NCBI RefSeq assembly: GCF_936916975.1
Contig: NZ_CAKZGO010000037.1
Coordinates: 1 to 64,000 of the forward strand
Source: an uncultured Dongia sp.
Lineage (GTDB): Bacteria; Pseudomonadota; Alphaproteobacteria; Dongiales; Dongiaceae
DNA: 64,000 nucleotides
Reading direction: 5' to 3'
Of this stretch, positions 26,979 to 35,602 are shown one piece after another (position 1 is the stretch's first letter; every line of letters begins with the position of its first letter). The notes beneath the pieces are model-generated. The model was not told where the DNA came from. It saw nothing but the letters and a program-made list of their open reading frames with translations, and ran no database searches. The position numbers were made by a program, and so were the translations under genes.

Positions 26979-27013
26979 TTCAATGGGTTGGGGGGCGATC
27001 TTACGATGAAAAT

Positions 27014-28957
27014 ATGGGCTTAGAGTCGGATATTGAAATTCGACTGCTGGGGTTGCCGGAGTTGCTGCGGCCGGCGGGCGGCGTGGTATTTCCCGCAAAA
27101 GGCTTTCAGTTGCTGGCCTTATTGGCCCGGGCGCCAGCCAAGCGGCTGACACGCAAGGAACTTGCCTCGCTGCTGTGGGACAACGACACCGAAGCCGCCG
27201 CGCTTGGCAATCTCCGGCAGTTGCTGGCCCGCGTGCGCAAGGCGGGTGCTGCCCATGAGAACCTGATCGACGCCGATACCAAGACCGTGGCGCTCGGCGG
27301 CGGCGGCGCCATGATCGATCTCAATATCTTTGAGATCGGCTACCGCTCCGGCTCGCCGGAACAGGCGCTGCGTGGCCTGATGCTGTTTCGTGGCGAGTTG
27401 CTGGATGGCATCACTGACGTCACTGACGCCTTTTCGCACTGGCTGACCCTGGAACGCACCGCCTTGCGCGAGCGTTTCTTTGCCGCCGCCTCCTCCATCC
27501 TCATCGAGCTCACCCGATATGGCCGCGCCACCGATCAGGACCTGCGGGGGGTCGCCGACCGCATGCTGTCGCTGGACCCGGAACGGGAAGCGAGCTACCG
27601 AACCCTCATTGAGGCCTATGGCCGCAATGGCATGTACGAGGATGCGGAACGGGTCTATAGCGCCCTCACCGCCATGCTGGAGCGCGAATATGGTGTCCCA
27701 CCGCAGCCGGAAACCGCGGCAGTTTTACGCCGCATCCTTGCCGGTCGCGGCTATAGCCAACCCGATCCGGCGGCGAACAAGCCCGCTGCCGTGCAACCCC
27801 GCGTCGCATTTCTTGCACCCAATTGGATCATTCCGCCTGGTACCGGCGAAGGATCACAATCCGCTTTGTTGCAAGCCCTGGTCGAGGACATCGCCAACGA
27901 GCTTGCCCGCTATCGCAGCTTCGTCACCCTGGCCCCGCATTCCTCGTTCAAGCTGCAGCATGATTCCGGCATCCCGGTCGACAATTCGGTGCTGCGCGCC
28001 GATTACACGGTGAGCGGCTTCGTAAAGCCCAGCGACCGCGACCAATTGCTGGTTCTGCGCATGGCCGATTGTCGCAACGGGGAAATCCTTTGGGCGGGCG
28101 AGTTCTCCTTCCGCCCCGAAGATCTGGTGCGCTCGTTCCGCATGCTCTCGCTGCAGGTGGCCTCCAGCGTCGCCACGTCGGTCGAGCGGCACCTTCTGGA
28201 GAATATGCGCCGCGATGGCAGCAACGCCGCCTATCTCCATTATCTCGACGGGCAAAATCTGCTCAAGAACTGCGACCTCCCGAAACTGCGCCGTGCGCGC
28301 AAGGCCTTCACCACGGCGATCGAGCTCAACAAGGATATGGCGCTGGCGCACGCGCGCATCGCCCAGACGCTCTATCTGGAGTGGATCAGTCTGGGCGGTG
28401 ATGATCCGGAACTGCTGCGGCGTGCGCGTGACAAGGCAGAACTTGCGGCCCATATCGACCCGGGTGCCGGCTTTGCCTATCTGATGAGCGGAACCGTCGC
28501 TCTCTATCAGCGTGATTTCGATCATTCAGCTGAGAAATTTGCCGAAGCAGAGACACTCTCTCCAAACTCCGCCGATCTGCTCGTGCAGCATGCGGATGCA
28601 CTCTCCTGCTTCGGCGAGGCCGATGCCGGTTGGGCGCGCTTCGAGCGGGCGATTGATCTCAATCCGATGGCCCCGGATCACTATTGGTGGGCTGGCGCCA
28701 GCATCTCATTCATGCGTGCCGATTACGCCAATGCCATCGATCTTTGCGGGAAGATGACGTCCGATGTGCCGGTCGTCAGGATATTGGCGGCCAGCTATGC
28801 GCAACTCGGCGACCTGGGAACCGCGCGTACATATGGCCGTCGAGTTAAAGAACTGTATCCGGATCAGGATGCGACAGCGATCGGCAAAGTCGCGCCCTTC
28901 AAGCACGCTCATTTGGGCAGGACTTTAGAGGAAGGACTCCGATTGGCGGATGTCTGA
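27014..28957 (+). CDS. SARP/BTAD transcriptional regulator with TolB-like and TPR domains
   Basis: The 647-residue product has an N-terminal OmpR-type winged helix (LTRKELASLLWDNDTEAAAL, about 45-64), a BTAD helical domain to about residue 240, a TolB/adenylate-cyclase-like middle domain (about 260-395, with LQALVEDIANELARYRSFVT) and C-terminal TPR repeats (for example ALAHARIAQTLYLEW). BTAD regulators commonly activate specialised-metabolite clusters. The stop is 22 bases before the 136-aa gene that starts the peptide-modification cluster, so it is probably the cluster-specific activator. Confidence 0.85.
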   Translation: MGLESDIEIRLLGLPELLRPAGGVVFPAKGFQLLALLARAPAKRLTRKELASLLWDNDTEAAALGNLRQLLARVRKAGAAHENLIDADTKTVALGGGGAMIDLNIFEIGYRSGSPEQALRGLMLFRGELLDGITDVTDAFSHWLTLERTALRERFFAAASSILIELTRYGRATDQDLRGVADRMLSLDPEREASYRTLIEAYGRNGMYEDAERVYSALTAMLEREYGVPPQPETAAVLRRILAGRGYSQPDPAANKPAAVQPRVAFLAPNWIIPPGTGEGSQSALLQALVEDIANELARYRSFVTLAPHSSFKLQHDSGIPVDNSVLRADYTVSGFVKPSDRDQLLVLRMADCRNGEILWAGEFSFRPEDLVRSFRMLSLQVASSVATSVERHLLENMRRDGSNAAYLHYLDGQNLLKNCDLPKLRRARKAFTTAIELNKDMALAHARIAQTLYLEWISLGGDDPELLRRARDKAELAAHIDPGAGFAYLMSGTVALYQRDFDHSAEKFAEAETLSPNSADLLVQHADALSCFGEADAGWARFERAIDLNPMAPDHYWWAGASISFMRADYANAIDLCGKMTSDVPVVRILAASYAQLGDLGTARTYGRRVKELYPDQDATAIGKVAPFKHAHLGRTLEEGLRLADV

Positions 28958-28978
28958 GTTTTATTTGGGGGAAATACC

Positions 28979-29389
28979 ATGGCAAGATTATACGTGATTG
29001 GTGACCGTGAAACCGGCGTCCTGTTCATCAAGACAGAACCGCTGAAACTCACGCATATCAGCAAGGCTACAATAGATGCTTATGCCAAGCAGCATGGCAG
29101 CACCTATGACGGTGTGTTTGCGCAAATTGCTGCTGGCGCCAAAGCAATCATCAATAAGACCGAAGTGCCGCAGTCGATAGCGGATCTCGACACATCCTAC
29201 CAGGCAATCGGCCAGTTGATCGGCAAGGGCGCGGTTCTCTCCGATGCCGATTTTTGCTTCGCAGCCGATATCGACGATTCGGATTGGTCGGCCAATCGGT
29301 TCACGGCGCCGCCGCTCGCCAGTGCCTTGGCCGATCTCAATCCCTCCTTGCCGCCTGACACCGAGCTGCGCGAAGGATCGCTCGACTAA
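28979..29389 (+). CDS. Unknown 136-residue protein, candidate precursor or partner of YcaO/TfuA system
   Basis: The gene has a strong GGGGG ribosome-binding site eight bases before its ATG and sits between the regulator and the YcaO gene. The protein starts MARLYVIGDRETGVLF and has a helical middle, a single cysteine (DADFCFAAD) and a Pro- and Asp-rich C-terminus (APPLASALADLNPSLPPDTE). It is soluble, with no signal peptide and no Gly-Gly leader-cleavage motif. I do not recognise its family. It could be a long RiPP precursor, a scaffold or a protein substrate of the modifying enzymes; position is the only evidence. Confidence 0.75.
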   Translation: MARLYVIGDRETGVLFIKTEPLKLTHISKATIDAYAKQHGSTYDGVFAQIAAGAKAIINKTEVPQSIADLDTSYQAIGQLIGKGAVLSDADFCFAADIDDSDWSANRFTAPPLASALADLNPSLPPDTELREGSLD

Positions 29390-29397
29390 CGATACGT

Positions 29398-30582
29398 TTG
29401 TTCAGCGCTGACTTCTTTAAGACCGGTTGCGCCGATGCGCGTCTGCTCCATCAATTGGGCATCACGCGCGTCGGCGACATCACCGGCCTGGATGTGATCG
29501 GCCTGCCGGTCTGGTTCGCCAGTCGGCCCAACTCGCGCGCACTTTCGGTCTCCCAGGGCAAGGGCATGACGCACGCGCAAGCGCGGATCGCCGCCGTCAT
29601 GGAGGCGGCCGAAGGCGCCATTGCCGAGCGCGCCGAGGATGTCATCGAGAGATTCGCCAGTCTCACCGAGATCCGGCAGCAAGGTCATCGACCATTGCCC
29701 CTGGATCGCATGATGCGCTGCGCTACACCCGACCTCGATCCCATGCGGGAATTTGCCTGGGTGCGCGGGTATGGATTGAAATCGGCTGTGGAAATCCTGG
29801 CACCCTATGAACTCATCGGCCTCGACATGCGCGCCAAGGCGCCGTGGGACCACCAGACCTTCAAGATGTCCTCGATCGGGCTCGCGGCGGGTGGTAACGC
29901 GGAGCATGCGCTGACTCATGGCCTGCTGGAGGTAGTCGAACATGACGCCAGCTCGGCCCTCGACCTCCTCGGGCTCGGCGGCAACGTCGCGCGCGCGATC
30001 CGACCCGATACCGACATCCGTCCCGACCTCGACAACGCCATCGCTTGTGTCACCGCAGCTGGCTTCACCCCCCACTTCTTTGACATTAGTGGCCGTGTCG
30101 CCCTGCCCGTCATCGCCTGTTTCATGAGCCGAACCGTGATGTCGGACACGACGATCGGCGCCAAGCTCAGTGCCGGTTTCGCCTGTCGCGCGGATGCCTA
30201 TGACGCAGCCTTGGCGGCCCTGCTGGAATGCGTGCAATCGCGCGCCACCGATATCGCCGGATCGCGTGACGACATCACCGCCGCCAACTATCGGGAGAGC
30301 TTGACTCAACTGCCGAAGATCGAGGGTGATATACCGCCACTGGCCAGTGTCGGCGCCCATCGACCCGCCGCCACTTTCGCGTCGATGGCCGATATGTCGG
30401 CGCATGTCGTCAACGCCGTGATCGCAAGCGGCGCTGAAGATATCTTCGCCTTCCCCATGGCCTCGCAGATTGCCGGCCTTCATGTCACCCGTGTACTGGT
30501 GCCGGGATTGAATGTCGGCGAGACGGAGGGCGTCACCCGCGCCGGCGTCGGCCTCATCGACGCATTGCTGCGGGGGATGTGA
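29398..30582 (+). CDS. YcaO-family cyclodehydratase/thioamidase
   Basis: YcaO proteins use ATP to activate peptide backbone amides, forming azolines or (with TfuA) thioamides. The 394-residue product has the ATP-site blocks VSQGKGMTHAQA (51-62), the E69/E72 helix (VMEAAEG) and LLEVVEHDASS with E178 and E181. The C-terminus lacks the PxPxP tail of azoline-forming enzymes, as in TfuA-associated members. The start is TTG 29398, eight bases after the preceding stop; upstream in-frame sequence hits a stop at 29356 with no better start. The N-terminus is somewhat shorter than usual. Confidence 0.9.
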   Translation: MFSADFFKTGCADARLLHQLGITRVGDITGLDVIGLPVWFASRPNSRALSVSQGKGMTHAQARIAAVMEAAEGAIAERAEDVIERFASLTEIRQQGHRPLPLDRMMRCATPDLDPMREFAWVRGYGLKSAVEILAPYELIGLDMRAKAPWDHQTFKMSSIGLAAGGNAEHALTHGLLEVVEHDASSALDLLGLGGNVARAIRPDTDIRPDLDNAIACVTAAGFTPHFFDISGRVALPVIACFMSRTVMSDTTIGAKLSAGFACRADAYDAALAALLECVQSRATDIAGSRDDITAANYRESLTQLPKIEGDIPPLASVGAHRPAATFASMADMSAHVVNAVIASGAEDIFAFPMASQIAGLHVTRVLVPGLNVGETEGVTRAGVGLIDALLRGM

Positions 30583-30586
30583 CGGC

Positions 30587-31285
30587 ATGGAAAGGCGCAT
30601 CGTCTTCGTCGGCCCCAGCCTTCATGGCAGCGATCGTCCCTGGCCCGCACGACTGGAACGCCGGCCGCCTGCTGCCAAGGGCGATCTCCTTGCCGCGGTG
30701 CTGGAGGGTGCCACGGCCATCGGCCTCATCGACGGCACCTTCGATCATGGTGCCGCCGTCTGGCATAAGGAAATTCTCTTCGCCCTCGACCGGGGTGTCG
30801 CCGTTCTGGGGGCCGCAAGCATGGGTGCGTTGCGCGCGGCCGAATGCAGCGCCTTCGGCATGATCGGCATCGGCAGCATCTATGAGGATTACGCCGCCGG
30901 CCGTCGTCAGGCCGATGAAGATGTGGCGCTGGTGCATGGTCCGGCAGAACTGTGCTTTCCACCCCTGACCGAGGCATTGGTCGATATCGATGCGACGCTG
31001 GATCATTTGCTTGATCGCGGACTGATCGCAGCGGCGCTCAAGGAACACCTCGCTGAAGCTGCCCGCGCGCTGCATTTCAAGGACCGCAGCTGGGATCGCC
31101 TCTGTGATCCCGCCGTGCGAAGCCTCGTCCGCGAAAATCTCATCGATCGCAAAGGTGAAGACGCCTGGCTGCTGATCGAAGCGATGGCGCGTGAGCTCCC
31201 AAAGCCGACCAGGATCATCACCGGCGCCTTCAGCGAAACGCTCTTCTTCAGCGAATTAAAGCGCGACGTGATGAGGCGCTCTTGA
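30587..31285 (+). CDS. TfuA-like protein
   Basis: The 232-residue product carries the TfuA core, IGLIDGTFDHGAAVWHKEIL (45-64) and LGAASMGALRAAE (74-86). TfuA was first seen in trifolitoxin loci and partners YcaO in thioamide formation, including on methyl-CoM reductase in archaea. ATG 30587 lies four bases after the YcaO stop, and its own stop overlaps the next gene (TTGA). It probably acts in complex with the YcaO encoded just upstream. Confidence 0.92.
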   Translation: MERRIVFVGPSLHGSDRPWPARLERRPPAAKGDLLAAVLEGATAIGLIDGTFDHGAAVWHKEILFALDRGVAVLGAASMGALRAAECSAFGMIGIGSIYEDYAAGRRQADEDVALVHGPAELCFPPLTEALVDIDATLDHLLDRGLIAAALKEHLAEAARALHFKDRSWDRLCDPAVRSLVRENLIDRKGEDAWLLIEAMARELPKPTRIITGAFSETLFFSELKRDVMRRS

Positions 31286-32388
31286 ACGCGCTGCGCTTGG
31301 TGCCCGATTGTGGCGGGCTGATCGAGGAGGTGGTGCTTACCTTGCCGCCATTCCTTCTTGCGCCGGCGCAGGCGGCCAAGCGCCGTGCCCTTGGCAATCT
31401 GGCGGAAGCCTTGCCGGCGGGCATCGATCTGGTCCTGCTGGCCGAAGAGCCAACAGCTGTCGCCGCGGAAGACTGGGCGGCCGGGCTTCGGCTTCGCTGC
31501 GACTTGCACATTCATGCTAAGGCACCCGCGGACGCAATGCGCGATGCCGACCTATGGACCCAGGACACCTTTCTGGCCGCGGAACATGACGGCGCAACCG
31601 TGCTGCTGCCGCTACCATTTACCGATCATCGGGGCCAGCACGTGCACTGGTTGGCGGGCGCAACACGCAGCGTCATAGCCGCGCCGGCGCTTCATCTCGC
31701 CGGCGGCAATATGCTGACTGGCCCAGATTTCCGCTTGGTGGGTGCCGCGAGCATCGAGAACACCAGGCTGGTCGGCCATCGGCCCGTGACATCAGATGAA
31801 GCGCTGGCCCGTCACCGTGCGCTGGATGCGCGGCCGCTCTATCTGTTCGGCTTCCGCTTGCCGACGCGCGAGCTGCCGCAGCCGCTTGCCCAACAGCCGC
31901 ATCATCTCGACCTGGTCCTGTCACTGACTGGAAAAATCATCGCGGCGGGGAAGCCGTTGCTGCTGCTGGCGGATCCACGCAGCACGCTCGACCCCGATGG
32001 CGCGCGTGTGCCTGGTTGGGCCGAACAGTTGGACGCCACCGCAGAGCGGCTTGAGGACGATGGGTTCGCCGTGCTGCGCAACAAGGTGCCGTATCTGGCG
32101 CATCCTGCGTACGCGCCCAATCCCAGCTTGCGCGCCTATAACAATGTCATGCTGGAAAACGCGATCCGCACCGGCAGGTCGCGACCGCTGGTGTGGCTGC
32201 CGCATTTCGGCGATCTCGAGCCGGATCTCGAGGCATATGACAGCGCCAATCGCGCGGTCTGGGAAACCCTCGGCTTCGAGGTGGTGCCGGTTCCGGGTTG
32301 GAGCGCGCTGGTGCGGGCGGGCGGCGCGCTGCGGTGCGCCTCCAAGATCCTCCGGCGAGGGGTGGCGCAGGCCCCGATTCTCACATAG
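31282..32388 (+). CDS. Protein-arginine deiminase-like (guanidine-modifying superfamily) enzyme
   Basis: The 368-residue product resembles PAD and agmatine deiminase enzymes that convert arginine or agmatine guanidino groups to ureido groups. The catalytic set is visible: D95 in WTQD, GGN at 141-143, H208-x-D210 in HHLD, YNN (286-288) and nucleophile C352 near the C-terminus (GALRCASK). The HxD and late Cys match PAD more than AguA, which has GGIHC. The TTG start overlaps the TfuA stop, so it is translationally coupled. A role in citrullinating the cluster's peptide is an inference. Confidence 0.72.
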   Translation: MNALRLVPDCGGLIEEVVLTLPPFLLAPAQAAKRRALGNLAEALPAGIDLVLLAEEPTAVAAEDWAAGLRLRCDLHIHAKAPADAMRDADLWTQDTFLAAEHDGATVLLPLPFTDHRGQHVHWLAGATRSVIAAPALHLAGGNMLTGPDFRLVGAASIENTRLVGHRPVTSDEALARHRALDARPLYLFGFRLPTRELPQPLAQQPHHLDLVLSLTGKIIAAGKPLLLLADPRSTLDPDGARVPGWAEQLDATAERLEDDGFAVLRNKVPYLAHPAYAPNPSLRAYNNVMLENAIRTGRSRPLVWLPHFGDLEPDLEAYDSANRAVWETLGFEVVPVPGWSALVRAGGALRCASKILRRGVAQAPILT

Positions 32389-32434
32389 CTTTCCGGGTTA
32401 GCTGCATCCGATTCGGCTAGACAAGGATAGATCG

Positions 32435-32899
32435 ATGCCACGTGAGCGAAAATCCCCAGTCGGGCGAAAATCCTCGGGCCGCATGGCCAGCAAGGGCTTC
32501 CCCAACCCGATCGACGTGCATGTCGGCCGTAAGCTGCAGCTGCGCCGCACCCTGCTGGGTCTGAGCCAGGAGCGCCTCGGCGATCTGATCGGCCTCACCT
32601 TCCAGCAGGTCCAGAAATACGAATCCGGCGCCAACCGCGTCAGTTCTAGCAGGCTCTACGATATCGCCCGGGTCCTTGAGATCGGCATCCCCTATTTCTT
32701 CGAGGGCATGAGCGCGGAGGTGGAGGGCCAGAGCCCAGGCCACCTTCAGGGCGCCGTCCCGCTGGTAAGTGATGAAGACAAGGACCCGATGGCCCGGCGT
32801 GAGACGCTGGAACTTGTGCGCGCCTATTACCAGATCAAGAACCCCAAGATCCGCAAGCAGCTGGTCGACCTGACGCGGAGCCTGGGGAAGACGAAGTAG
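32435..32899 (+). CDS. XRE-family HTH transcriptional regulator
   Basis: The 154-residue product has a Cro/C1-type HTH (VGRKLQLRRTLLGLSQERLG, about 30-49, then LIGLTFQQVQKYESGANRVS) and an acidic C-terminal part ending in basic residues. This form is widespread in alphaproteobacteria, and such proteins often act in stress or cell-cycle control. An AAGGA site lies before ATG 32435. It is separated from the deiminase by 46 bases, so membership of the YcaO cluster is uncertain. Confidence 0.85.
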   Translation: MPRERKSPVGRKSSGRMASKGFPNPIDVHVGRKLQLRRTLLGLSQERLGDLIGLTFQQVQKYESGANRVSSSRLYDIARVLEIGIPYFFEGMSAEVEGQSPGHLQGAVPLVSDEDKDPMARRETLELVRAYYQIKNPKIRKQLVDLTRSLGKTK

Positions 32900-32921
32900 C
32901 TACGGATCAGGCAGCCACAGA

Positions 32922-33362
32922 TCAGGCAGATTGCGCCAATGGCGTCCAGCCGAGTTCATGGTCGATATAGTTCAGCAGATTGAGCGTGGTCGGAAACGAC
33001 TCGCTACTGGCAGCAAGCTTCGCCGCCATTTCAGCAAGCGAGCGCAATTCCTTGACCTCCTGGCAGTCGCCGCAGACATAGGCGGCTAGGCCTGGCCCCG
33101 CCTGTAAGGCGGTGCGCACCAGCTTCTGACGCTCGCTCACCCAACGCAGCCGACCGCCGAGCGCTGAAATCTGCTCGACATCAGTTTTTGATCGATCGAT
33201 TTCCTGGCTGAGCACACGCGCAACACGCCCGTAAGCTGTATTGAGTGCTTCGAGTGCTTTCATCTCGAGGCCGGAATCCTTGCCTTCACGAACTGTGGAG
33301 CGCGTTTCACGCGAAGTCTTCAGACTCTGCACCTTCCGCCTCGTCGCATTTCCCTGTTTCAT
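32922..33362 (-). CDS. Hypothetical helical protein with a CxxC motif
   Basis: The 146-residue product has a basic N-terminus (MKQGNATRRK), a predicted coiled-coil region (about 35-85) and a CGDC pair late in the protein (VCGDCQEVKELRS) that might bind metal. ATG 33362 follows GGGGG; a longer in-frame start is less well placed. It converges on the XRE gene and has no operon partner. I do not recognise its family. Confidence 0.6.
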   Translation of the reverse strand: MKQGNATRRKVQSLKTSRETRSTVREGKDSGLEMKALEALNTAYGRVARVLSQEIDRSKTDVEQISALGGRLRWVSERQKLVRTALQAGPGLAAYVCGDCQEVKELRSLAEMAAKLAASSESFPTTLNLLNYIDHELGWTPLAQSA

Positions 33363-33527
33363 GGCAACCCCCAGCACTAACTGTTGCGGACGACACACCC
33401 GGACACGAGCCCCACCAGATGTGCAATGCGATCAGCATTCTGTCCAATGCCAGAAGGTGTAATCCCAGGAGCGTGACGCGAGCGTGAAACCCCGCTAAGC
33501 CTCAGATAGGTGTGAGGAAAATGGGCG

Positions 33528-34532
33528 TCAGTCGGGCAGGCGGATGCCGTCCGGACCAAAGCGATGGAGTTGCCGGGTGAGCGGCTGAAGCGAGATCGCC
33601 GCCCCCGTTTCCAGCGTGGCCTCGCCGTCGAGCCGCACGGTCAATGTGCCGATCTCCGGCACCTCGACATAGATGAAGGTGTCGGACCCTAGATGTTCGA
33701 CATGGGCCACCTCGCCGCGCCAAAGGCCATCCTGGGCGCGGACCTCAAGATGCTCCGGCCGGACACCCAGCGTGTGGGCACCGTGGACCGCCGCCGCCGC
33801 CCCCGTCACGAAGTTCATCTTCGGTGATCCGATGAAACCCGCCACAAAGGTGTTGGCCGGTCTGCGATAGAGCTCGAGCGGTGCACCGACCTGCTCGATC
33901 ACGCCCTGATTGAGGACCACGATGCGGTCGGCCAACGTCATCGCCTCGACCTGGTCATGCGTGACATAGACGATCGTCGCCTTGAGCAGCCGGTGCAGTC
34001 GCGCAATCTCCAGGCGCGTGTTGACGCGGAGCCCAGCGTCGAGATTGGAGAGCGGCTCGTCAAACAGGAACAGGCGCGGCTTGCGCACGACGGCGCGCCC
34101 GATGGCGATACGCTGGCGCTGGCCACCGGAAAGTTCCGCCGGCCGACGATCAAGCAGCTGTTCCAGGGCCAGCATGCGGGCAGCCTCTGCCACGCGTCCG
34201 TCGATCTCGGCCTTCGGCAAGCCTTCCTGTTTCAGCGCCAGTTCCATATTGCCGCGCACGGAGAGATGCGGATAAAGCGCATAGGTCTGGAACACCATCG
34301 CGATGCCGCGCTTGGCCGGCGGCAAGGCGTCGACGATGCGGTCGTCGATCTGCACATGGCCTTCGGAATGCTCCTCCAGCCCGGCGATGACGCGCAGCAA
34401 AGTCGACTTGCCGCAACCCGAAGGCCCAACAAAGACGACGAATTCGCCATCGGGGATGTCGAGGTCGACGCCCTTGATGGCCTCGAACTTGCCGAAGCTC
34501 TTGCGCACGCCCTGAAGCTTGAGTGAACCCAC
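33528..34532 (-). CDS. ABC sugar importer ATPase (UgpC/MalK type)
   Basis: The 334-residue product has Walker [10 protein letters not shown], signature [14 protein letters not shown], Walker [13 protein letters not shown] and a C-terminal TOBE/OB regulatory domain. It energises the importer encoded upstream. GTG 34532 starts with a GAGG site eight bases before it. It is the last gene of the murQ-linked operon. The substrate is likely an amino sugar, from the neighbours. Confidence 0.92.
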   Translation of the reverse strand: MGSLKLQGVRKSFGKFEAIKGVDLDIPDGEFVVFVGPSGCGKSTLLRVIAGLEEHSEGHVQIDDRIVDALPPAKRGIAMVFQTYALYPHLSVRGNMELALKQEGLPKAEIDGRVAEAARMLALEQLLDRRPAELSGGQRQRIAIGRAVVRKPRLFLFDEPLSNLDAGLRVNTRLEIARLHRLLKATIVYVTHDQVEAMTLADRIVVLNQGVIEQVGAPLELYRRPANTFVAGFIGSPKMNFVTGAAAAVHGAHTLGVRPEHLEVRAQDGLWRGEVAHVEHLGSDTFIYVEVPEIGTLTVRLDGEATLETGAAISLQPLTRQLHRFGPDGIRLPD

Positions 34533-34546
34533 CGGAAGATCCTCGT

Positions 34547-35602
34547 TTAAAGTTTTACAGCTCGGCCTTCGCGTACACTGAGGTCGGCAGCCAGCACCAC
34601 GGCCAGCGACCGCACCGCTTCGGACATATGTGCAGTGAGATCAATATCCTCGCGGATCGCCTTCAGCAGGAATGCCTGCTCGCGATTACACAATTCCTGG
34701 TGCCCCGGCTCGTCGGCCATGACCCGGTCTTCATCTGGGCGCAGATAGCGACCGTCGGCACCCCGTGCCGACCAATGCGTCCGGATGGTCGAGGTCTTGG
34801 TGTGGGTCTCGATGTCGGCGGAATTCGCGCCCTCTTTCATGACGATCGACACAGAGCCCTTAGGCGTCATCACATCCTTCACGAAGAACGCGGTTTCCGA
34901 GATCATCGGCCCCCAGGCTGCCTCGTACCAGCCGACCGAACCATCGGCGAACAGCACCTGCAGGTGGCCATAGTTGTACATGTCAGGGGCCACCTCCTCG
35001 CTGAGACGCAGGCCCATGCCGCGGACTTCGACGGGCTTGGCATCGCAGATCTGGCACATGACGTCGAGGTAATGGACGCCGCAATCGACGATCGGTGAGG
35101 TCGTTTCCATGATCCGCTTGTGGACTGCCCATTCCGTGCCACTGGATTGCTGGTTGAGATTCATGCGCATGACATAAGGCCCGCCCAACTCGCGAGCCGT
35201 GCGGATGAAGTCGATCCAGGACGGGTGATGGCGCAGGATGTAGCCGATCACCAGCTTGCACTGGAGGCGCGTTGCCGTCGCCACGACGCGCTCTGCATCA
35301 GCCACTGTCGCCGCCAGCGGTTTTTCCAGGAACACATGGGCGCCCGCCTCCATCGCCCGGATCGCATAGTCGGCGTGGCTGTCGGTATGGGTGTTGATGG
35401 AGACAATGTCCGGCTTGGTCGCCGCCAACGCCTCTTCAAAACTCCCGAAGCGCGGATAGGCCTGCAAAGCTGCAGGGAGCTTGACCTCGGTGCGGTTGGC
35501 AAGCCCCACGATCTCGAAACCAGGATTGGCGTGATAGGCCTGGGCGTGGCTCTGTCCCATATTGCCGAGGCCGACCACCAGGACGCGCAAGGGTGCGCTC
35601 AT
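34547..35602 (-). CDS. Gfo/Idh/MocA-family oxidoreductase
   Basis: The 351-residue NAD(P)-dependent dehydrogenase has a Rossmann fold ([15 protein letters not shown]), the EKPLA motif and a His/Asp-containing active-site stretch ([11 protein letters not shown]). It may oxidise or epimerise a sugar or cell-wall-derived glycoside. ATG 35602 overlaps the upstream permease stop (ATGA). Frames beginning farther upstream overlap the permease and are not family-like. Confidence 0.88.
   Translation of the reverse strand: MSAPLRVLVVGLGNMGQSHAQAYHANPGFEIVGLANRTEVKLPAALQAYPRFGSFEEALAATKPDIVSINTHTDSHADYAIRAMEAGAHVFLEKPLAATVADAERVVATATRLQCKLVIGYILRHHPSWIDFIRTARELGGPYVMRMNLNQQSSGTEWAVHKRIMETTSPIVDCGVHYLDVMCQICDAKPVEVRGMGLRLSEEVAPDMYNYGHLQVLFADGSVGWYEAAWGPMISETAFFVKDVMTPKGSVSIVMKEGANSADIETHTKTSTIRTHWSARGADGRYLRPDEDRVMADEPGHQELCNREQAFLLKAIREDIDLTAHMSEAVRSLAVVLAADLSVREGRAVKL

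Noticed and set aside
28979-29389. Calling the 136-aa protein a nitrile-hydratase-like leader (NHLP) precursor
   Set aside because: No Gly-Gly cleavage site and no similarity to nitrile hydratase alpha; left as unknown.
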